Assembly (NCBI GenBank): GCA_036867785.1 | Contig: CP145412.1 | Coordinates: 620,001 to 684,000 of the forward strand | DNA length: 64,000 nucleotides | Source of the DNA: Plasmodiophora brassicae | Taxonomy: Eukaryota; Endomyxa: Phytomyxea; Phytomyxea; Plasmodiophorida | Direction: 5' to 3' | Shown: positions 1 through 11,800 of the stretch, in pieces | How positions within the stretch are numbered: position 1 is the stretch's first letter | Layout of the letters: every line of letters starts with the position of its first letter | Translations under genes and position numbers: made by a program | Notes under the pieces: generated by a model | Database searches by the model: none | Told to the model about the DNA's origin: nothing | Seen by the model: only the letters and a program-made list of their open reading frames with translations

Positions 1-198
1 GCGGCCGGCAATGACTTCGTCAACCTGCTGCAGTTCCTGCTCGTCCAGATCCGCGTCGGCCGCGTCCGCCGCTCCGCCGTGCGGTACGCGCTCTGGATCG
101 CCCGGCACTTCGCCGCCCGCAGCACGACGCGCTTCCTGTGTACGAACTATCCCGATGCGGTGCGGGCGACCTCCTCGCGCTCCCCCTGTCATGTATGA
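1..198 (+). CDS. 3' end of an unknown gene (partial)
   Basis: An open frame enters from the left edge and stops with TGA at 196-198. The 65 visible residues are rich in hydrophobic and basic residues (NDFVNLLQFLLVQIR near the start), which suggests the end of a helical domain. The last ten or so residues look like low-complexity tail. I do not recognise the family. Because the upstream part is missing, the final codons could also be read through an unspliced intron, so the true end is uncertain. It lies 178 bp upstream of a transporter gene on the same strand. Confidence 0.4.
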   Translation, partial: AAGNDFVNLLQFLLVQIRVGRVRRSAVRYALWIARHFAARSTTRFLCTNYPDAVRATSSRSPCHV

Positions 199-376
199 GT
201 ACGAGCACGCGTTGTATATCAGCAACGGTACGAGGGCAACGCCCAACATGGCGGCCCTGCCTCAGGCCGGCGGCGGCGCCACACAGTGACGAGTAGCGGA
301 GGCACCTCGACGTGCGCGTTCTAAAACAAGCGTCGACGGGCCAGGCGAACGCAGACCCGCGGCGGCGTTCTCCGCC

Positions 377-1451
377 ATGGCGATCGAGAGCGTCGTTCTG
401 GCCGGCATCGTTGCCAACATTGCCAGCTCCGTCGGCATCGTCATCACCAACAAGTTCGTATGGAGCGCGCACGGTTTGTGGCAGGGCGCGCCCCGCTGTC
501 CACGCCGCCGTTATACTGATGGACCGGGTCGGCTCAGGGTTCAACTTTGTCGCTACGCTCTCGTTCCTGCATTTCGTCACGACGGCGCTGGCAACGCGGA
601 CGCTGCTGGCCGCCCGGTTCTTCGAGTACAAACCTGCCCCGCTGGCCGGCGTCATGCCCGTTGCCATTGGCACATTGGGCAGCGTTGCCTTCATGAACCG
701 TACGCCAACGACGACGACCCCGGTCTGCGCGCGTCCCGCGATGTTGACGTTGCGGTCTGTAGTGAACCTGGCGGCGAACTCGGTGGGCTTCTATCAGATC
801 TCCAAGCTGGCCTGCATCCCTGCCACGCTGATCCTGCAGTACCTGCTCTTCAAGAAGCAGGTCTCCGAGAAGACGCGGTACTCGCTGTTGGTGATCCTGC
901 TCGGCGTCGGGATCTCGACGGTCACCGACGTGAACGTGAACTTTATCGGGATGGCGTACGCGCTGATCGCCGTTGCGTTCACCGCCCTTGGGCAGATCTA
1001 CACGGGGTCGTCGCAGCAACAGCTCGGCCTGGACTCCATGCAACTGCTGCATCACTCCAGCCCCATCATCGCCGTCGGCATGTTCGTCTGTATCTTCCTG
1101 TTCGACGACGTGGGCGCGCTGCTTCAGTTCGAGTACACGTCGTCCGCCGTCTTCCTGATCGCCCTGACGTGCGTCCTGGCCGTCGGCGTGAACGTATCGA
1201 ACTACCTCGTCATTGGGAAGACGTCGCCGATCACCTACCAGGTCGTCGGCCATTCCAAAACCTGCCTCGTACTCGTGCTAGGCTTCCTCGCCTTTAGCAC
1301 GCCAGTCACCCTACGATCAATCGCCGGCATCGTCATCGCCATGGCCGGCGTGATCTGGTACGGCGAGGTCAAGCGGGTCGAATCCAACGCGTCGGCCAAA
1401 CTGCCCCAGTACGTGTCCGTCTCCAAGAACGACATCGCCCTCGACACGTAA
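377..1451 (+). CDS. UDP-sugar transporter, NST-KT (UXT/URGT-like) family
   Basis: Exons 377-473, 538-699 and 763-1451 give 315 residues; both introns are 63-64 nt with GT-AG ends and keep frame. The protein is a multi-pass drug/metabolite-superfamily carrier. Segments such as NSVGFYQISKLACIP, the TVTDVNVN stretch, the late GHSKTCLVLVLGF helix and the final IWYG follow the plant UDP-rhamnose/UDP-galactose and UDP-xylose transporter group closely. Such proteins exchange nucleotide sugar for UMP across the Golgi membrane. The substrate cannot be told from sequence alone. The start is the first ATG before the first membrane helix. The 316 bp after it hold no gene that I can see. Confidence 0.85.
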
Positions 1452-1767
1452 GCATGCCCGTTAGGCGGCACCGTCGAACCTGTGTGCACACCTAACGCCA
1501 ACGGTTGGGCAGTTTCGACGACGGCAAGCTCAGCGACAACGAGGACTCGGCGTGACGACGACGACGCCGGCCGGCCCCCATATGGGACTGCTACCTGCGA
1601 CATGCAATACAGTCAATGGGAACACTTGTGCCACCCCGGGTAACCCGTCCTGATTGGCGTACGTCCTGCCTGGCCCGAATGCTGGCCGTGCGCGTCGCCA
1701 AATTCGACGGTGGAGAGTGCGCGATAAAGCGCGCGCGCGTCGTGTAGGTAGGTACGTCGCTTGTGGC

Positions 1768-2695
1768 ATGGACGGCGGCGACATGCCCGGCGATTTCGAC
1801 GGGTTGCGGATACAGGGTCGCCGGCTCGAGAAGCAGATCTTCACGAAGCTCGGCGACCTGTCCGCGCTGAACATCGACGCGATTCGGAATGCGCAGTCGA
1901 GCATGATGGGCCGGGCCGGGTCGGCGACGTCGCTGGCGAACGAGGCCGAGGCCGCCCAGAGGAGCATCGAGGAGCTGCTCGACAAAGTTCGTACTCGTTC
2001 CGTTGCCGCCTTCCCAGGACGCGCCTCCCTCTTATCTGTGCCCCGATTCAGTTACTGGACACGGCGAATCGTCTGGACGAATGCCTCCCCAGCCTGCCAC
2101 AGGGCCAGAAAGAGCAAGCCGTTCGCACCAATCAGAGGTACAGGGAGATACACCGCGATTACCTACATGAGTTCAACAGGACACGCGTCAGGATTGCTCT
2201 GCGCCATCGCTAACCCCGCTGAACGGTGCGTTTCAGGCGGCTTTGCAGGCCAGCATCGAACGTGCCGAACTGTTTTCCGGTGACATGGGTCGTGCCGGCC
2301 GGGCTCGCCCTGAAGCGGAGATGCTCCTTGGCGAGCAGAAGTCGCTGCACTCGTCCATCGACATGGTCGACGAATTGATTGGGTACGCTCGTTGCTGTTG
2401 TGGGGCTCGCTGGGTGACGCTCTTCGTGCCGCCAGCCGGGCAGACGCTACCCGCGAAGGGCTCGTGAAGCAGCGCGCAATCTACACGACGACGGCCGCCA
2501 ATCTGGATCAGATTGCTCAGCGATTTCCGTTAATCAGAGATGCAATGATCCGCATTCGGAGGTCGGCCATCGGGTTTTCCCAGGCTGCCGCTGTGCTGAC
2601 AGACCGTTCCCAGGTACAAGCAGAGAGACATGATTGTCCTTGCAGTTGTCATCGCGACCTGCATTCTATTCACGTTGTGGTACGTATTCGGATAG
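1768..2695 (+). CDS. GOSR1: Golgi Qb-SNARE GOS1/GOSR1
   Basis: Exons 1768-1986, 2052-2186, 2237-2382, 2436-2561 and 2614-2695 join in frame to 235 residues. The order matches the GOS1/GS28 family: an N-terminal helical domain, a central LQ/EIHRDYLHEFNRT block, the SNARE helix with DELIG...TREGLVKQRAI and NRF-like QRFPLIRDAM, then RYKQRD and one C-terminal membrane anchor ending WYVFG. GOS1 acts in ER-Golgi and intra-Golgi fusion together with syntaxin-5-type and Ykt6-type SNAREs. The last exon, which encodes the anchor, is only 82 nt. It ends 54 bp from the convergent SNU13 gene. Confidence 0.9.
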
Positions 2696-2749
2696 GAATA
2701 CACGACCGTTGGTCGAAACAATGCGACATGGGGCGTCTTTATGATCGAA

Positions 2750-3145
2750 TCAGATGAGAAGCTTCTCGATGGCATCGCGAAGCGGGTCGATCTGGGATTT
2801 CAGTTGGGAACCCTCGTTCGTCAGGATCGAGCACGTGATGACAGGTCGGGAGACACCACAGGCTCGCCCAAGCGCATGCTTGGAAGGCACAAACACGTAC
2901 GGGACGTTCTTGTCCTCGCAAAGCAGCGGCAGGTGCAGGAGAATCTCGAGCGGCTCCGCGTCGGCGGCCATGATGATCAGGTCGGAGATACCACGGTTCA
3001 GCGTTTTCGTTGCCTCGTTCGCGCCCTTCTTCAGCTGCTTGTAGCAACAAGCCTGCTGGACAACCTCGAGAATCGAGGTCGTCAGGTTCGCATCCGCTAA
3101 CGGGAACGCCTTCGGGTTCGGGGTCGACGATGATCCAGCGGTCAT
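2750..3145 (-). CDS. SNU13: SNU13/15.5K (L7Ae-family RNA-binding protein)
   Basis: A single exon encodes 131 residues, the usual length. The L7Ae fold core is clear: [12 protein letters not shown] (kink-turn contact), then the [13 protein letters not shown] block and the conserved C-terminal [11 protein letters not shown]13 binds kink-turns in U4 snRNA and box C/D snoRNAs, so it serves both splicing and rRNA modification. The match is closer to SNU13/15.5K than to NHP2 or ribosomal eL8. A splicing factor of this kind fits the intron-dense neighbourhood. The start is the first ATG, 207 bp downstream of the end of guanylate kinase on the same strand. Confidence 0.92.
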   Translation of the reverse strand: MTAGSSSTPNPKAFPLADANLTTSILEVVQQACCYKQLKKGANEATKTLNRGISDLIIMAADAEPLEILLHLPLLCEDKNVPYVFVPSKHALGRACGVSRPVITCSILTNEGSQLKSQIDPLRDAIEKLLI

Positions 3146-3352
3146 GGTGGTCCTCCGGCAATGTCGATCACGATCGCAAACGATTCACGACACAGTGGGC
3201 GGGACTGACGTTCGCACTGCAGTCCAAGGCGTAGTCCGCCGGAACTCCGCACGGACTCCGTGACGCACTCGCACAAAGAACTCCGTTCGACTTGCACAAG
3301 ACGTGCGACCTTTATGGCTTAACGCTTCGACCGGTAGGACAATGAAGCAATG

Positions 3353-4118
3353 TCAGGCGGTTGCTTGCGTCTCCAAGTGGGGGTACCATGACGTCACGAC
3401 GCTGACTAATTCGCGGAACGCGGTGTCCAGATCGTCGTTTACCAGGTGGTGCTCGAAGAACCCGGCCGCCTTGCCAAACTCCATCTCGGACTTGGCGTTT
3501 TTCAGTCGAAGCGCAATGGATTCGTCGTTCTCGGATCCGCGCTTGATCAGGCGTTCACTGAGAAAAGCCGCAGTCAGGAGACATGCTAAGCAAGTGTAGG
3601 GTTGCCGGTGACCAACCGTAACGTTTGTGGGTGTGGAGGGTCGATGAACAAGAAGTGAGCCGGAATGCGGGATTCGTAGACCTGCTTGGCGCCCTGGACA
3701 TCGATTTCCAGAAGGCAAATCTTCTGCTGCTTCTGCACCGCCTGGACACTCGTGATCGATGAACCGTACAAGTTTCCGTGGACCTGAACATGGCGACGTT
3801 GTTAGCAGAAAGCGCGCGCCAGCCGTTCGGTTGATACAGACATTCGCATGCTCGACGAACTTGTTCTCAGCGATCATTTTCTCCATAGCCGACTTCTCAA
3901 CAAAGTGATACGAGACGCCATCGACCTCGCCCTAACCAGCACGATCAGCAGGGCGTCCCCCGCACACGACAACGCCGACTCAGCACCGCGCGCGGCTTCC
4001 TGGTCGTGTGCGACACGCTGTGCCCGAATCCATTCGGATACTGCTCCAGCAGCTTCTTGATCAGCGTGCCTTTGCCAACGCCGCTGGGGCCGCACACGAC
4101 CAACGGCCTGAACGCCAT
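3353..4118 (-). CDS. GUK1: Guanylate kinase
   Basis: Exons (minus) 4118-3987, 3931-3842, 3783-3617 and 3557-3353 give 197 residues, the normal size. The P-loop reads [10 protein letters not shown]; the GMP-binding [11 protein letters not shown], the VHGNLYGSS block and the lid-side [12 protein letters not shown] are all present, followed by [12 protein letters not shown] with the catalytic-lid arginines. The enzyme makes GDP from GMP and ATP in the cytosol. All four exons are needed: a longer open frame across 3874-4794 on this strand is an artefact that joins it to the next gene. Intron phases are 0, 0 and 2. Confidence 0.93.
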
Positions 4119-4393
4119 CACCAGCCCCGCAACGCCCCGCCGAATTATAATTGTCCTCGGGCTGTCGTCGACCGTGCTGTGCCCGGTACGGAAGCCTGCC
4201 CGTCACAGGCAGCCAGCAGTTCGCAGCGCGGCAGACTGCGTCGTCGCGACTGCAAACTGCAACCGCGGCGCCAGACTCACAAGTTTGCGCCGCAGCGCGG
4301 CAATTCGCTGCCGTTCGACGACGCGTACGCGTATCCCGTGCCGATCTGCGCACCGAACGCCAAGTGACCGGCGTAAATGAAGGATTGTAATAA

Positions 4394-5226
4394 TTACTGT
4401 TGGTGGTGGTCAGCGTCTTTAACAATGTGCTCGCTGTACCATCGCACTGGCAGGAGCAGCGAGAAGCCGAACAGCGACAGGGCCAGCAGCGTCCATGCCG
4501 ACACGGAGAACTGTGTGTTTGTGGGGGGCGATGATTAGCGGACCCGGGGGCACTGGCGGTCAGTCGTACACTTACAATGCCCATGAAGTTGCGACCTTCC
4601 TTGCGCCCCTCGCTGGTGACGGCACCCAGGCAGTCGGTCTGCCCCGACGATGTGCAATTGGGCAACCCGCAGCAGTTGAACGCCCACTTTATGGCGGGCC
4701 TTTGCGCGATTTGAAGCAGATGGGCCGTCGTGTCTGGGTCGGTCAGCGTTCGCGCATTCTCGTTGAAGTCCACGAGCGACACGACCGACATCACTAGGCA
4801 CGTACAGGTCAGGCCCTCCCTGAGAATGCAGGAGCCGCACGCGTACGATGAGCGATAAACGTGGCAACGGCCAGAGGGAAGTACAGGTACAGGAGCGTGC
4901 TAGGGCGCCCTTTCGCGTTCAGCGATACGCGCGTGCGGGACAGGGCCAGCGAACCCAGCAGCCATGTCGCAGCGAGGCCGACCAGGTTGACCCATATCAG
5001 GTTGACGTCGTAATCCATCAGAATGATGCCGTGCGACGACCTCGTCGTCGCGACCGCCGTTCCAATGACGACCATACCTGGACGGGAGCAAACGTCAAAC
5101 AGACGCGTCGCGCCAACCGGTCTGACGGCCCCATAGCGGACCGTCCAGAAACACCAACGGGTTGACGAACGTCGCCACCGTGATACACCAGGCCCGCGAT
5201 CGGGGCAGGTCGCTGATCGTCAGCAT
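4394..5226 (-). CDS. Tetraspanin
   Basis: Exons (minus) 5226-5142, 5077-4847, 4793-4576 and 4510-4394 give 216 residues. Four hydrophobic segments lie near residues 13-37, 50-72, 95-118 and 172-192. The large extracellular loop between TM3 and TM4 carries the tetraspanin signature CCG (in FNCCGLPNC), further cysteines and a C-terminal short tail. Tetraspanins organise membrane microdomains at the plasma membrane and endosomes. The loop is short, about 55 residues. The N-terminal exon is inferred from frame continuity and the need for TM1, so the exact start is less sure than the rest. Confidence 0.8.
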
Positions 5227-5311
5227 CGCTGCGAGGGTCGGGGTCGCGCCTCTCGTAACATTAGCCGTCGTCGCCTACGACGAAATTGAATACTGTATTG
5301 CGCATTCGTGT

Positions 5312-5959
5312 TCACAGGTGTGGAGCCTGATAGAGAGGGTGGACGATGGCGTCCACCTGGTCGGCGTACTCGCCGGCCTGGATCTTGCCAACGTCGAGGA
5401 GGACCTTGAGTTCGGCGAGCTTCAGGGCGCGTAGCTGCGCCTTCAGGACGTCGTCCAGCGACTTGGTCAGCTGCGCGTCCTGCTTCTGCTCAACGGCCGC
5501 GAGCCTCTTCAGGATGTCATCCAGCGACTTGGTGATCTTCTTCAGCTGTGTTCGCGCTGACAGGTCGTCATCGTCGAGGTGCGCATTGCCAGCGCCCTCG
5601 CTGGCCGTATCGTCGTTGCTGACGACTTCTCTGGAGTCCCCCGAGTGGACCAGGGCCGAGCGCAACCGCGACCTGAGCGTTTTCTCCTCGAAGCGCTCAC
5701 TGGGCGTCGAGTTGTGCAGGTAGTCGGCATAGACCTTCGTCCAGACGCGGTTCGGGATCAGCTGCGTCACCTTCTTCCTGGATTTCGCGAAATCGGAGAA
5801 GTGCGCCCGGTAGCTATCGGTCAGCAGCTGGATCGTCTTCGGGTCGATGACGACCCGCGCCCGTTTCGCCAGCGGTTGGTCGTCGTCGTCCATGATCTCC
5901 TTGACGAGCCCGTCGTCGTCAATGACCTTCGCGGCGATCGCCCCGCCCGCCCCGTCCAT
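5312..5959 (-). CDS. Hypothetical protein with Myb/SANT-like region and coiled coil
   Basis: A single exon of 215 residues starts at the first in-frame ATG. A charged N-terminus with an acidic DDDD stretch precedes KRARV, a possible nuclear signal. The middle has tryptophan and spaced aromatics around RVWTKVYADYL, loosely like Myb/SANT-type DNA-binding helices. The C-terminal half contains two similar heptad-rich pieces (KSLDDILKRL and KSLDDVLKAQL). I do not recognise the family with confidence; a nuclear DNA- or chromatin-binding role is inference only. It is divergent from PEX11, with about 385 bp between them as shared promoter. Confidence 0.55.
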   Translation of the reverse strand: MDGAGGAIAAKVIDDDGLVKEIMDDDDQPLAKRARVVIDPKTIQLLTDSYRAHFSDFAKSRKKVTQLIPNRVWTKVYADYLHNSTPSERFEEKTLRSRLRSALVHSGDSREVVSNDDTASEGAGNAHLDDDDLSARTQLKKITKSLDDILKRLAAVEQKQDAQLTKSLDDVLKAQLRALKLAELKVLLDVGKIQAGEYADQVDAIVHPLYQAPHL

Positions 5960-6344
5960 GGCACCGGCACGCCACACGGACTGTGTGAACCCGCCGATCC
6001 CGCGGCCCGACGCGCGACGTATTTGTCCGTGACAGTGACGCCCGCCACGAACCGCAAGCGGCTACATCGTCGTTATAGGCCCAGGCACTGCGTTTGGCCA
6101 CAATCAGCTGGATCGGGGGCACGGGCACCGACCGACGGACGCGTGCACGCGACCTCGCTCAATGCGACGGGGGCGAACACGTTGGGGCGCCGCGTCGACG
6201 TATTCGTTGCCCTGCTGTGTAGCGCGAGGCCCTGCGCGGTGGTTCCCCAGTGGCTCCGCGACCATTTTGGGATCGTTTCGGGGGTATAATAAGTGAAGTC
6301 GTGTTGGAAACGCGTCACACCGCAAACCAGTCGGTTCGGTCGGC

Positions 6345-7089
6345 ATGGGGCGGTCCTTGCCGGTGCAGGTCCTGCTGTTCCTGCAATGGCTGAAGCAGAC
6401 CGAGGGTCGCGACAAACTGTACCGACTGGTGGCGTATGGGTCCAAGGTGCCGATCCACCTGCTGAAGGAGGGCGGCGGCGACAAGGACCTCGTCGAGCGC
6501 CTGAGCAGGGGCGCGTCCGCGGTCGGCCTGACGCGGAAGCTCATGCGTGTGTTCCGGTCGGTGGAGTTCCTCAACGACCTCGTCAAGGCCACCGAGATCA
6601 AGGACAACTTCGAGCGGAACGCCAGCTTCCTCAAGGCGTTCGCGTTGATGTGGTGGATGATTGCAGGTAGTACCATCGGATGTTGCCTTCGTAACTGCTA
6701 GCTCATGACGAACAGATCATGCTCAGTGGATGGCGAAGGCGGGCTATTTGAGGCTGACGAAAGACCAGCAGTCGTCAGTGGATCGTATGCACAGCAAGGC
6801 GTGGTTCGTCGGCCTGCTCGCTGGCGTCGCCATCTCGTTGTATAAGTTGGTGCCCATCATGGACCAGCTGCGCGTTGCTCGAAGCGGACCCGCGGACGCG
6901 AAGGCCGTCGACGAACTCGAGAGCAAGCAGCGAAAGACGGTCCAAGGCCTTGTCAAGAACGCTGTCGACCTCATCATTCCGACGGCGCGCTTGAAGTGGA
7001 TCGATGTATCCGATCTGGCCGTCGGCCTAGCAGGCACGTTCACGTCCGTAATCGGTATCATCGATACGTACCCTGTGGCGCTGAAATAA
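6345..7089 (+). CDS. PEX11: Peroxisomal membrane protein PEX11
   Basis: Exons 6345-6666 and 6716-7089 join in frame (phase 1, 49-nt intron) to 231 residues. The N-terminal amphipathic region (QTEGRDKLYRLVAYGS, then LSRGASAVGLTRKLMR) and the C-terminal pair of hydrophobic segments around VGLLAGVAISLY and DLAVGLAGTFTSVIG follow PEX11. PEX11 remodels and elongates the peroxisome membrane before fission. A urate oxidase with a peroxisomal C-terminus lies elsewhere in this window, so peroxisomes are likely functional here. The 341 bp between its stop and the RFC2 stop contain nothing I can support. Confidence 0.85.
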
Positions 7090-7430
7090 TGAACTGTCGC
7101 GCCTCGCCTCGTCCGCGATGCGCATAACGATGGGCGGACCCGTTCGCCTGTGTAACCTCTTCCATCTGGCGTCCGCTAGCTAAAGGCAATCGGCTCGTGG
7201 ACTTTCACGAGGTCGTTCCTTGTCCCCCGCCTGTCACGGCGACCCGGATGTCCCACATGGGCCATCGCGCCCGAATACATGACCCTCTGCAATCGCAGGC
7301 AGCGTACGTCATCGACCGTGCAGGACCGTTGCGACAACCGGGCCGGTCCTTGGTGGATTGGGCGGCGGCATAGCCCAGCAAATGACGAGTTGGGCAAGGC
7401 CCACATGGTGGCAGGACGCGCTGTTGCAAT

Positions 7431-8740
7431 TTATTCCAGCTGGTGTCCGCTGGCCAGAAGGCACAGGTTGGAGATCAGGCCGCAGATCTGCAGATTCGTA
7501 TCGAGACCGTTGGCGACGCTGACATGCGTGAAACCGATCTGACGAATAAACGCCAGCTTGAGCGTTGGCTCCATGTCGTACGTCCTGCACACGCGGAACA
7601 ATGTCGAGATGATGTCGATCGCCGAATAGCCAAGCATCCATAGTCCTAGAGTGGGGCGTTAGCCATGTCCCCGGATGCCAACCAGCCCGTCTAAGCCCAC
7701 CTTGGAAACCATCCAGCGCCTCTCGGACACTGCCCTTCAGGCACTGCGACATGACGTACTGCAGCACTTTCGGGTGAGGCTGGTCGACGACTTTGAAGAC
7801 ATTGTCGGCGCTGATCATTCCAAACCCGGCGTATGTGGCCTGTAGACTGTTCAGCGCGTTCCTCATGTCACCTGTGGCGACGCATGGTTAGTGAATCCGA
7901 CGACGGGCGCGATACGTTCTGACCTTCAGCAGTGAACAGAATCGCTTCGAGCCCATCGTTCGAGTACGTCGTGATCCGCTCCTTCTCCAGGACGGTCAGG
8001 AGGCGCGTCAGGATCTCTTCGTCGGACAGCCGGGAGAAGCGAAGGATCGCGCAACGACCTGCAACGGTACACGTTGGAACCGGTCAGCCCTGACGGGCGC
8101 CATGATACCCCGTACTCTGTATAGGTTCGATGATCTTGCTGGACGTATTGCAGGCAAGGGCAAAGCGGGTCGTGTCCGAATAGATCTCCATCGTCCGACG
8201 AAGCGCCTGCTGCGCTGCGGACGTCATACTGTCGGCCTCGTCGAGAATGATAATCTTGTGCCGGTTCGGTGGCAGGCCAGCCACCTTCTGTTGTGCAAAC
8301 TGCTTGATCTTGTTCCGCACGACATCAATCCCGCTGCAGGCGACCGATGCGTGTGAGGGAGATGAACAGGAGGACGGAGGAGCTTACCGATCATCCGATG
8401 CATTCAGCTCTAAGACGGCGTCCTTCTTCAGGTTGCCCAGAAGTTGGACGGCCAAGCAGTGAATGCTGGTGGTCTTTCCCGTTCCTGGCGGTCCAGACAC
8501 GATGATATTTGGCATGTTGCCATCGTCACCAATAACCTACGATTCTGTCAGGATCAACGTGGTGGCGAGGGCCCGTAGATAACATCCCACCTTGAGACGT
8601 TCGATGGTGGACTTGTTCCCAACGACGTCGTCGAGTACGGCCGGCCTGTACTTCTCCAGCCACGGTTGCTCCATGGTCGAACCGGCGCCACCCTTCGTCA
8701 TCTCATCGATCACCATCGAAGACGACGACGGCGCCGCCAT
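7431..8740 (-). CDS. RFC2: Replication factor C small subunit RFC2 (yeast Rfc4 type)
   Basis: Exons (minus) 8740-8591, 8536-8388, 8333-8116, 8058-7924, 7871-7701 and 7645-7431 give 345 residues. The AAA+ motifs are intact: Walker [11 protein letters not shown], Walker B LDEADSM, arginine-finger SRC in EPIQSRC, sensor 1 [17 protein letters not shown] and [11 protein letters not shown] point to RFC2 rather than the other small subunits. RFC loads PCNA onto primed DNA in replication and repair. The five introns are 50-66 nt with phases 0, 2, 1, 1 and 1. The start codon lies only 143 bp downstream of the stop of the PH-kinase gene. Confidence 0.94.
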
Positions 8741-8883
8741 CTCCGCGCCGGCCACTCCGCGAACTGGCCGCCGTCGACCGACTGCCCCTGCCGGATCCGG
8801 GCGCGTCCAAGAACACGGACGGGGACGAACAAGGGGGCGTAGGCGCCCGAAGCATAATGGACGTGCTAGCGATTGATCGTGGT

Positions 8884-11800
8884 TTAAATAGATTTGACAG
8901 AATTTACAAGTTCGGCCCACTGCAGGGCCGTACTTCGTGATCGGAAGGCGAACACGGTCTGCTCCTCGATTTCAATGCAGTGTGGGCGCCCGTGCCGTGC
9001 ACCGACAGCGATAGACACCTGGGACGTGTGTCAACCACGGCGCACGGTGCGACTTGCAAACAACTGACAGGGTTTTCTTCGCCGAAACGATCGAGTGCCG
9101 TCAGGTAGATGCACGCGAGCGGGTCATCGGGTTCGTCCTGTAGAAACGAGATCAGGCACGTTCGAGACGCGTGACATCGTCAGCTGACCTGGATGCTGTC
9201 GTAGACCCGGATAACATCGCCATGCAGGTAGAGGAACACCAGGATCCAGAGTCCGCCAGCGGCGGGTATGACACGTCCGGTGAACGTTGACCTTACTGGC
9301 GTCGTGTTCGCCTGGTCCATCCAGCGAAGCGCAAACCCGTGTTTGGATCGTAACAGGGAGCCAAAGTAATCGACGAACGCTGAAGGAGGATCCTCTAAGT
9401 CGCGACCAACTGCATCGTCTACGCCGATATGTAGCAGATACTGCCCAGCGACGCCTGCAAAGACGCGAATTAGACCCATCCGCAATATGCATGGCAGTTA
9501 GATGCACGATCACCATGGTGCTGATCATCACTGCCTTCGCCATCAACCAGGTCACGCTAGCATGTGTACGACGTCACGCGCCATGAGGCAACAACAAAGT
9601 TGTGAACAATACCATACCAGTTGGTCCTTGGAACTGAAAGCGATGTGGGAGCGCATGAAATGTCTTCGTCGTACCCGACGCAGGTATTGCTTTCGCTTCC
9701 GTTTCTGAGCAAGAACGATGTGCTCGCTCGGAGCAGGATCATGAAGTCTTGGACTTATGCGATGGGCCCATCGAAGAGCTTTCATCCGGGTTCGGAAGGC
9801 AAACCTGAACATCTCGCTATCGTCCTGTACGAAGCTCCGAGTAAGAAAGTTGGGCGACAAGCTGACCGTATAGTTTAGGAATCACCGATGATCCAGCGAT
9901 TGCAATACAGTGAGGCTGATGACTGAACGGGGACGCGTTGGAAACAGCGACAATCTCGCCAGACGTTTGGTCGATGGTGTTGATGATGAGCACACAATCG
10001 TCCGGATCGGTAGCGTCAAACATGTCGTACACTCGGATGTCGGTGCCAAACATGAAGAGAAACACGTCACACCAGATCCCGTCCTGTGCTGGGCATAAAA
10101 ATTCAAGGTCACTCGCCGTGCAACGTTCCTCCATACCGGGCCCAGCATGACAGCGTTGTCGTGCAATGTCGGCTGAAACGTGCCGAAGTGGCCAACAAAC
10201 GTGGCCCCAAGCAATTTCGTGTCGGGGATTTGGGATACGACAGTGAAAGCATCTGGATCGCGGTAGGCAGCCAGAAGTGGTGGTTCGTTATTCGTGCTTG
10301 CGCTTCGCGCGCTGCGAACGTGACTTCGTACCTCGCGATCCACATTTGGCGGGTCTCCTCCCCTATCGCATCGACGTCTCAGTTCCAAACTGATTGGCAA
10401 CAGGGACGACACTGACTTGATTTTCTCAAGCTTCTTCTTCTCACTCTGCATGATCGTGCAGCAAACAGAGACCCGTTGCATGAGTGCCTGTTGTTGCAGA
10501 ATGTCGACCTCAACTTGACGTCTTGCTTTCTCAAGAGCAGACAGCGTCTCCTCAATAATATCTGTGCGCAGTCACAACGTTAAAGTACGGCCTGACATAA
10601 ACTCGAATGAGGACCTTTAAAGACGAAAAGCCCATTGGGGACGGTGGATGAGGCTAAATCAACATCGACATATTTGGCCTGTTGACATAGGTGACGAAGA
10701 ATTCGTGTGCAGGCAATCAGAACTCACCTGAGATTTAACAGGGACACCTATCAAGGAAATTGAAACATGAGAACCTCAAATAGCCGTATGCACTGTCCCG
10801 TCCGACCGTTGAGAATGAGGTTGAGGATGTCAATCCCTGTGCGGCGAGAGAAAGAGGACGTCGGCTGTGACACCATCTGAAGGATTGCTGAACTGAGCAC
10901 ATAAACAAAGCATTTGAGCGCAATCGTTTAACCTGTAGGAGGGACACAACTCCTCCGTTTTCGAGAAGCATGGTGCGAAACACATGCCGAGCGTGCGAAG
11001 GATGATCGCGGATCAGAGTCAGCAACGCGGATGCGTACACAACCTGAGTAGAGCTTGTGAGAAACGATGCATGAAAAGCATCACAATTATGGTCGACTTC
11101 AGAGTGATCAGGACCCATCAGAATGGACAGTCTTGCAACGAATACGTTAACCGTTTCCAAGGGGATTTTCTCAACTTCACCCGGAGACAATGATGCCAGC
11201 TCTCGAGCAGCCAGTGCCGCCGTAACCCGATCGGTTGAAAGAATCATGTCCAGCATGCGGGGAACGTCGAATTCCGTAAAGAAACTTGACCTGTCTAGAG
11301 AAAGACATCAAGGAACAAGCCATTGCATATATAACCAACTTACGAGACTGGAGCCTACGAAGGTGCCCGATAATTTCCATGAACGAGGGACGTTCTTGCG
11401 GGTTTCGATGGAGGCAGCGCTCGATGAGACTTGTTATAAAAGTTCCGCACCATTGAGGTATGGTCGGTATGGCGCCGTCATCGAGAACGATGGTGACAAT
11501 GTCGCGATAACCTAATTGCACATGGCTTAGAAGTGAGCAGCATAACGTATGGCAGAGGATACCCTTGACAGTATACTTGTCCGAAAACGGGAGTTGACGG
11601 GTAAGGAACTGCAGGAACAGATTAGCACCTGGCACTTGTACGAATAATCACGCAATGCCTACCTCGGTCATCATGATACCAAAGCTGTATACATCAACAC
11701 TGGCATTATAGGGACTGCCCTCCATAATTTCCTGTACGATAACAGCGTCAGGCTATGACTGCACTCGTCATACCACGTATGAACCACGTTACAGGAGCCA

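Noticed and set aside
20-1253. Long minus-strand frames opposite the transporter
   Set aside because: They are high-GC shadows of the plus-strand gene, without conserved motifs.
3874-4794. A 306-codon minus-strand frame that seems to fuse a tetraspanin loop to guanylate kinase
   Set aside because: It reads through introns of two separate genes. The true exons of GUK1 and the tetraspanin lie in other frames and splice cleanly.
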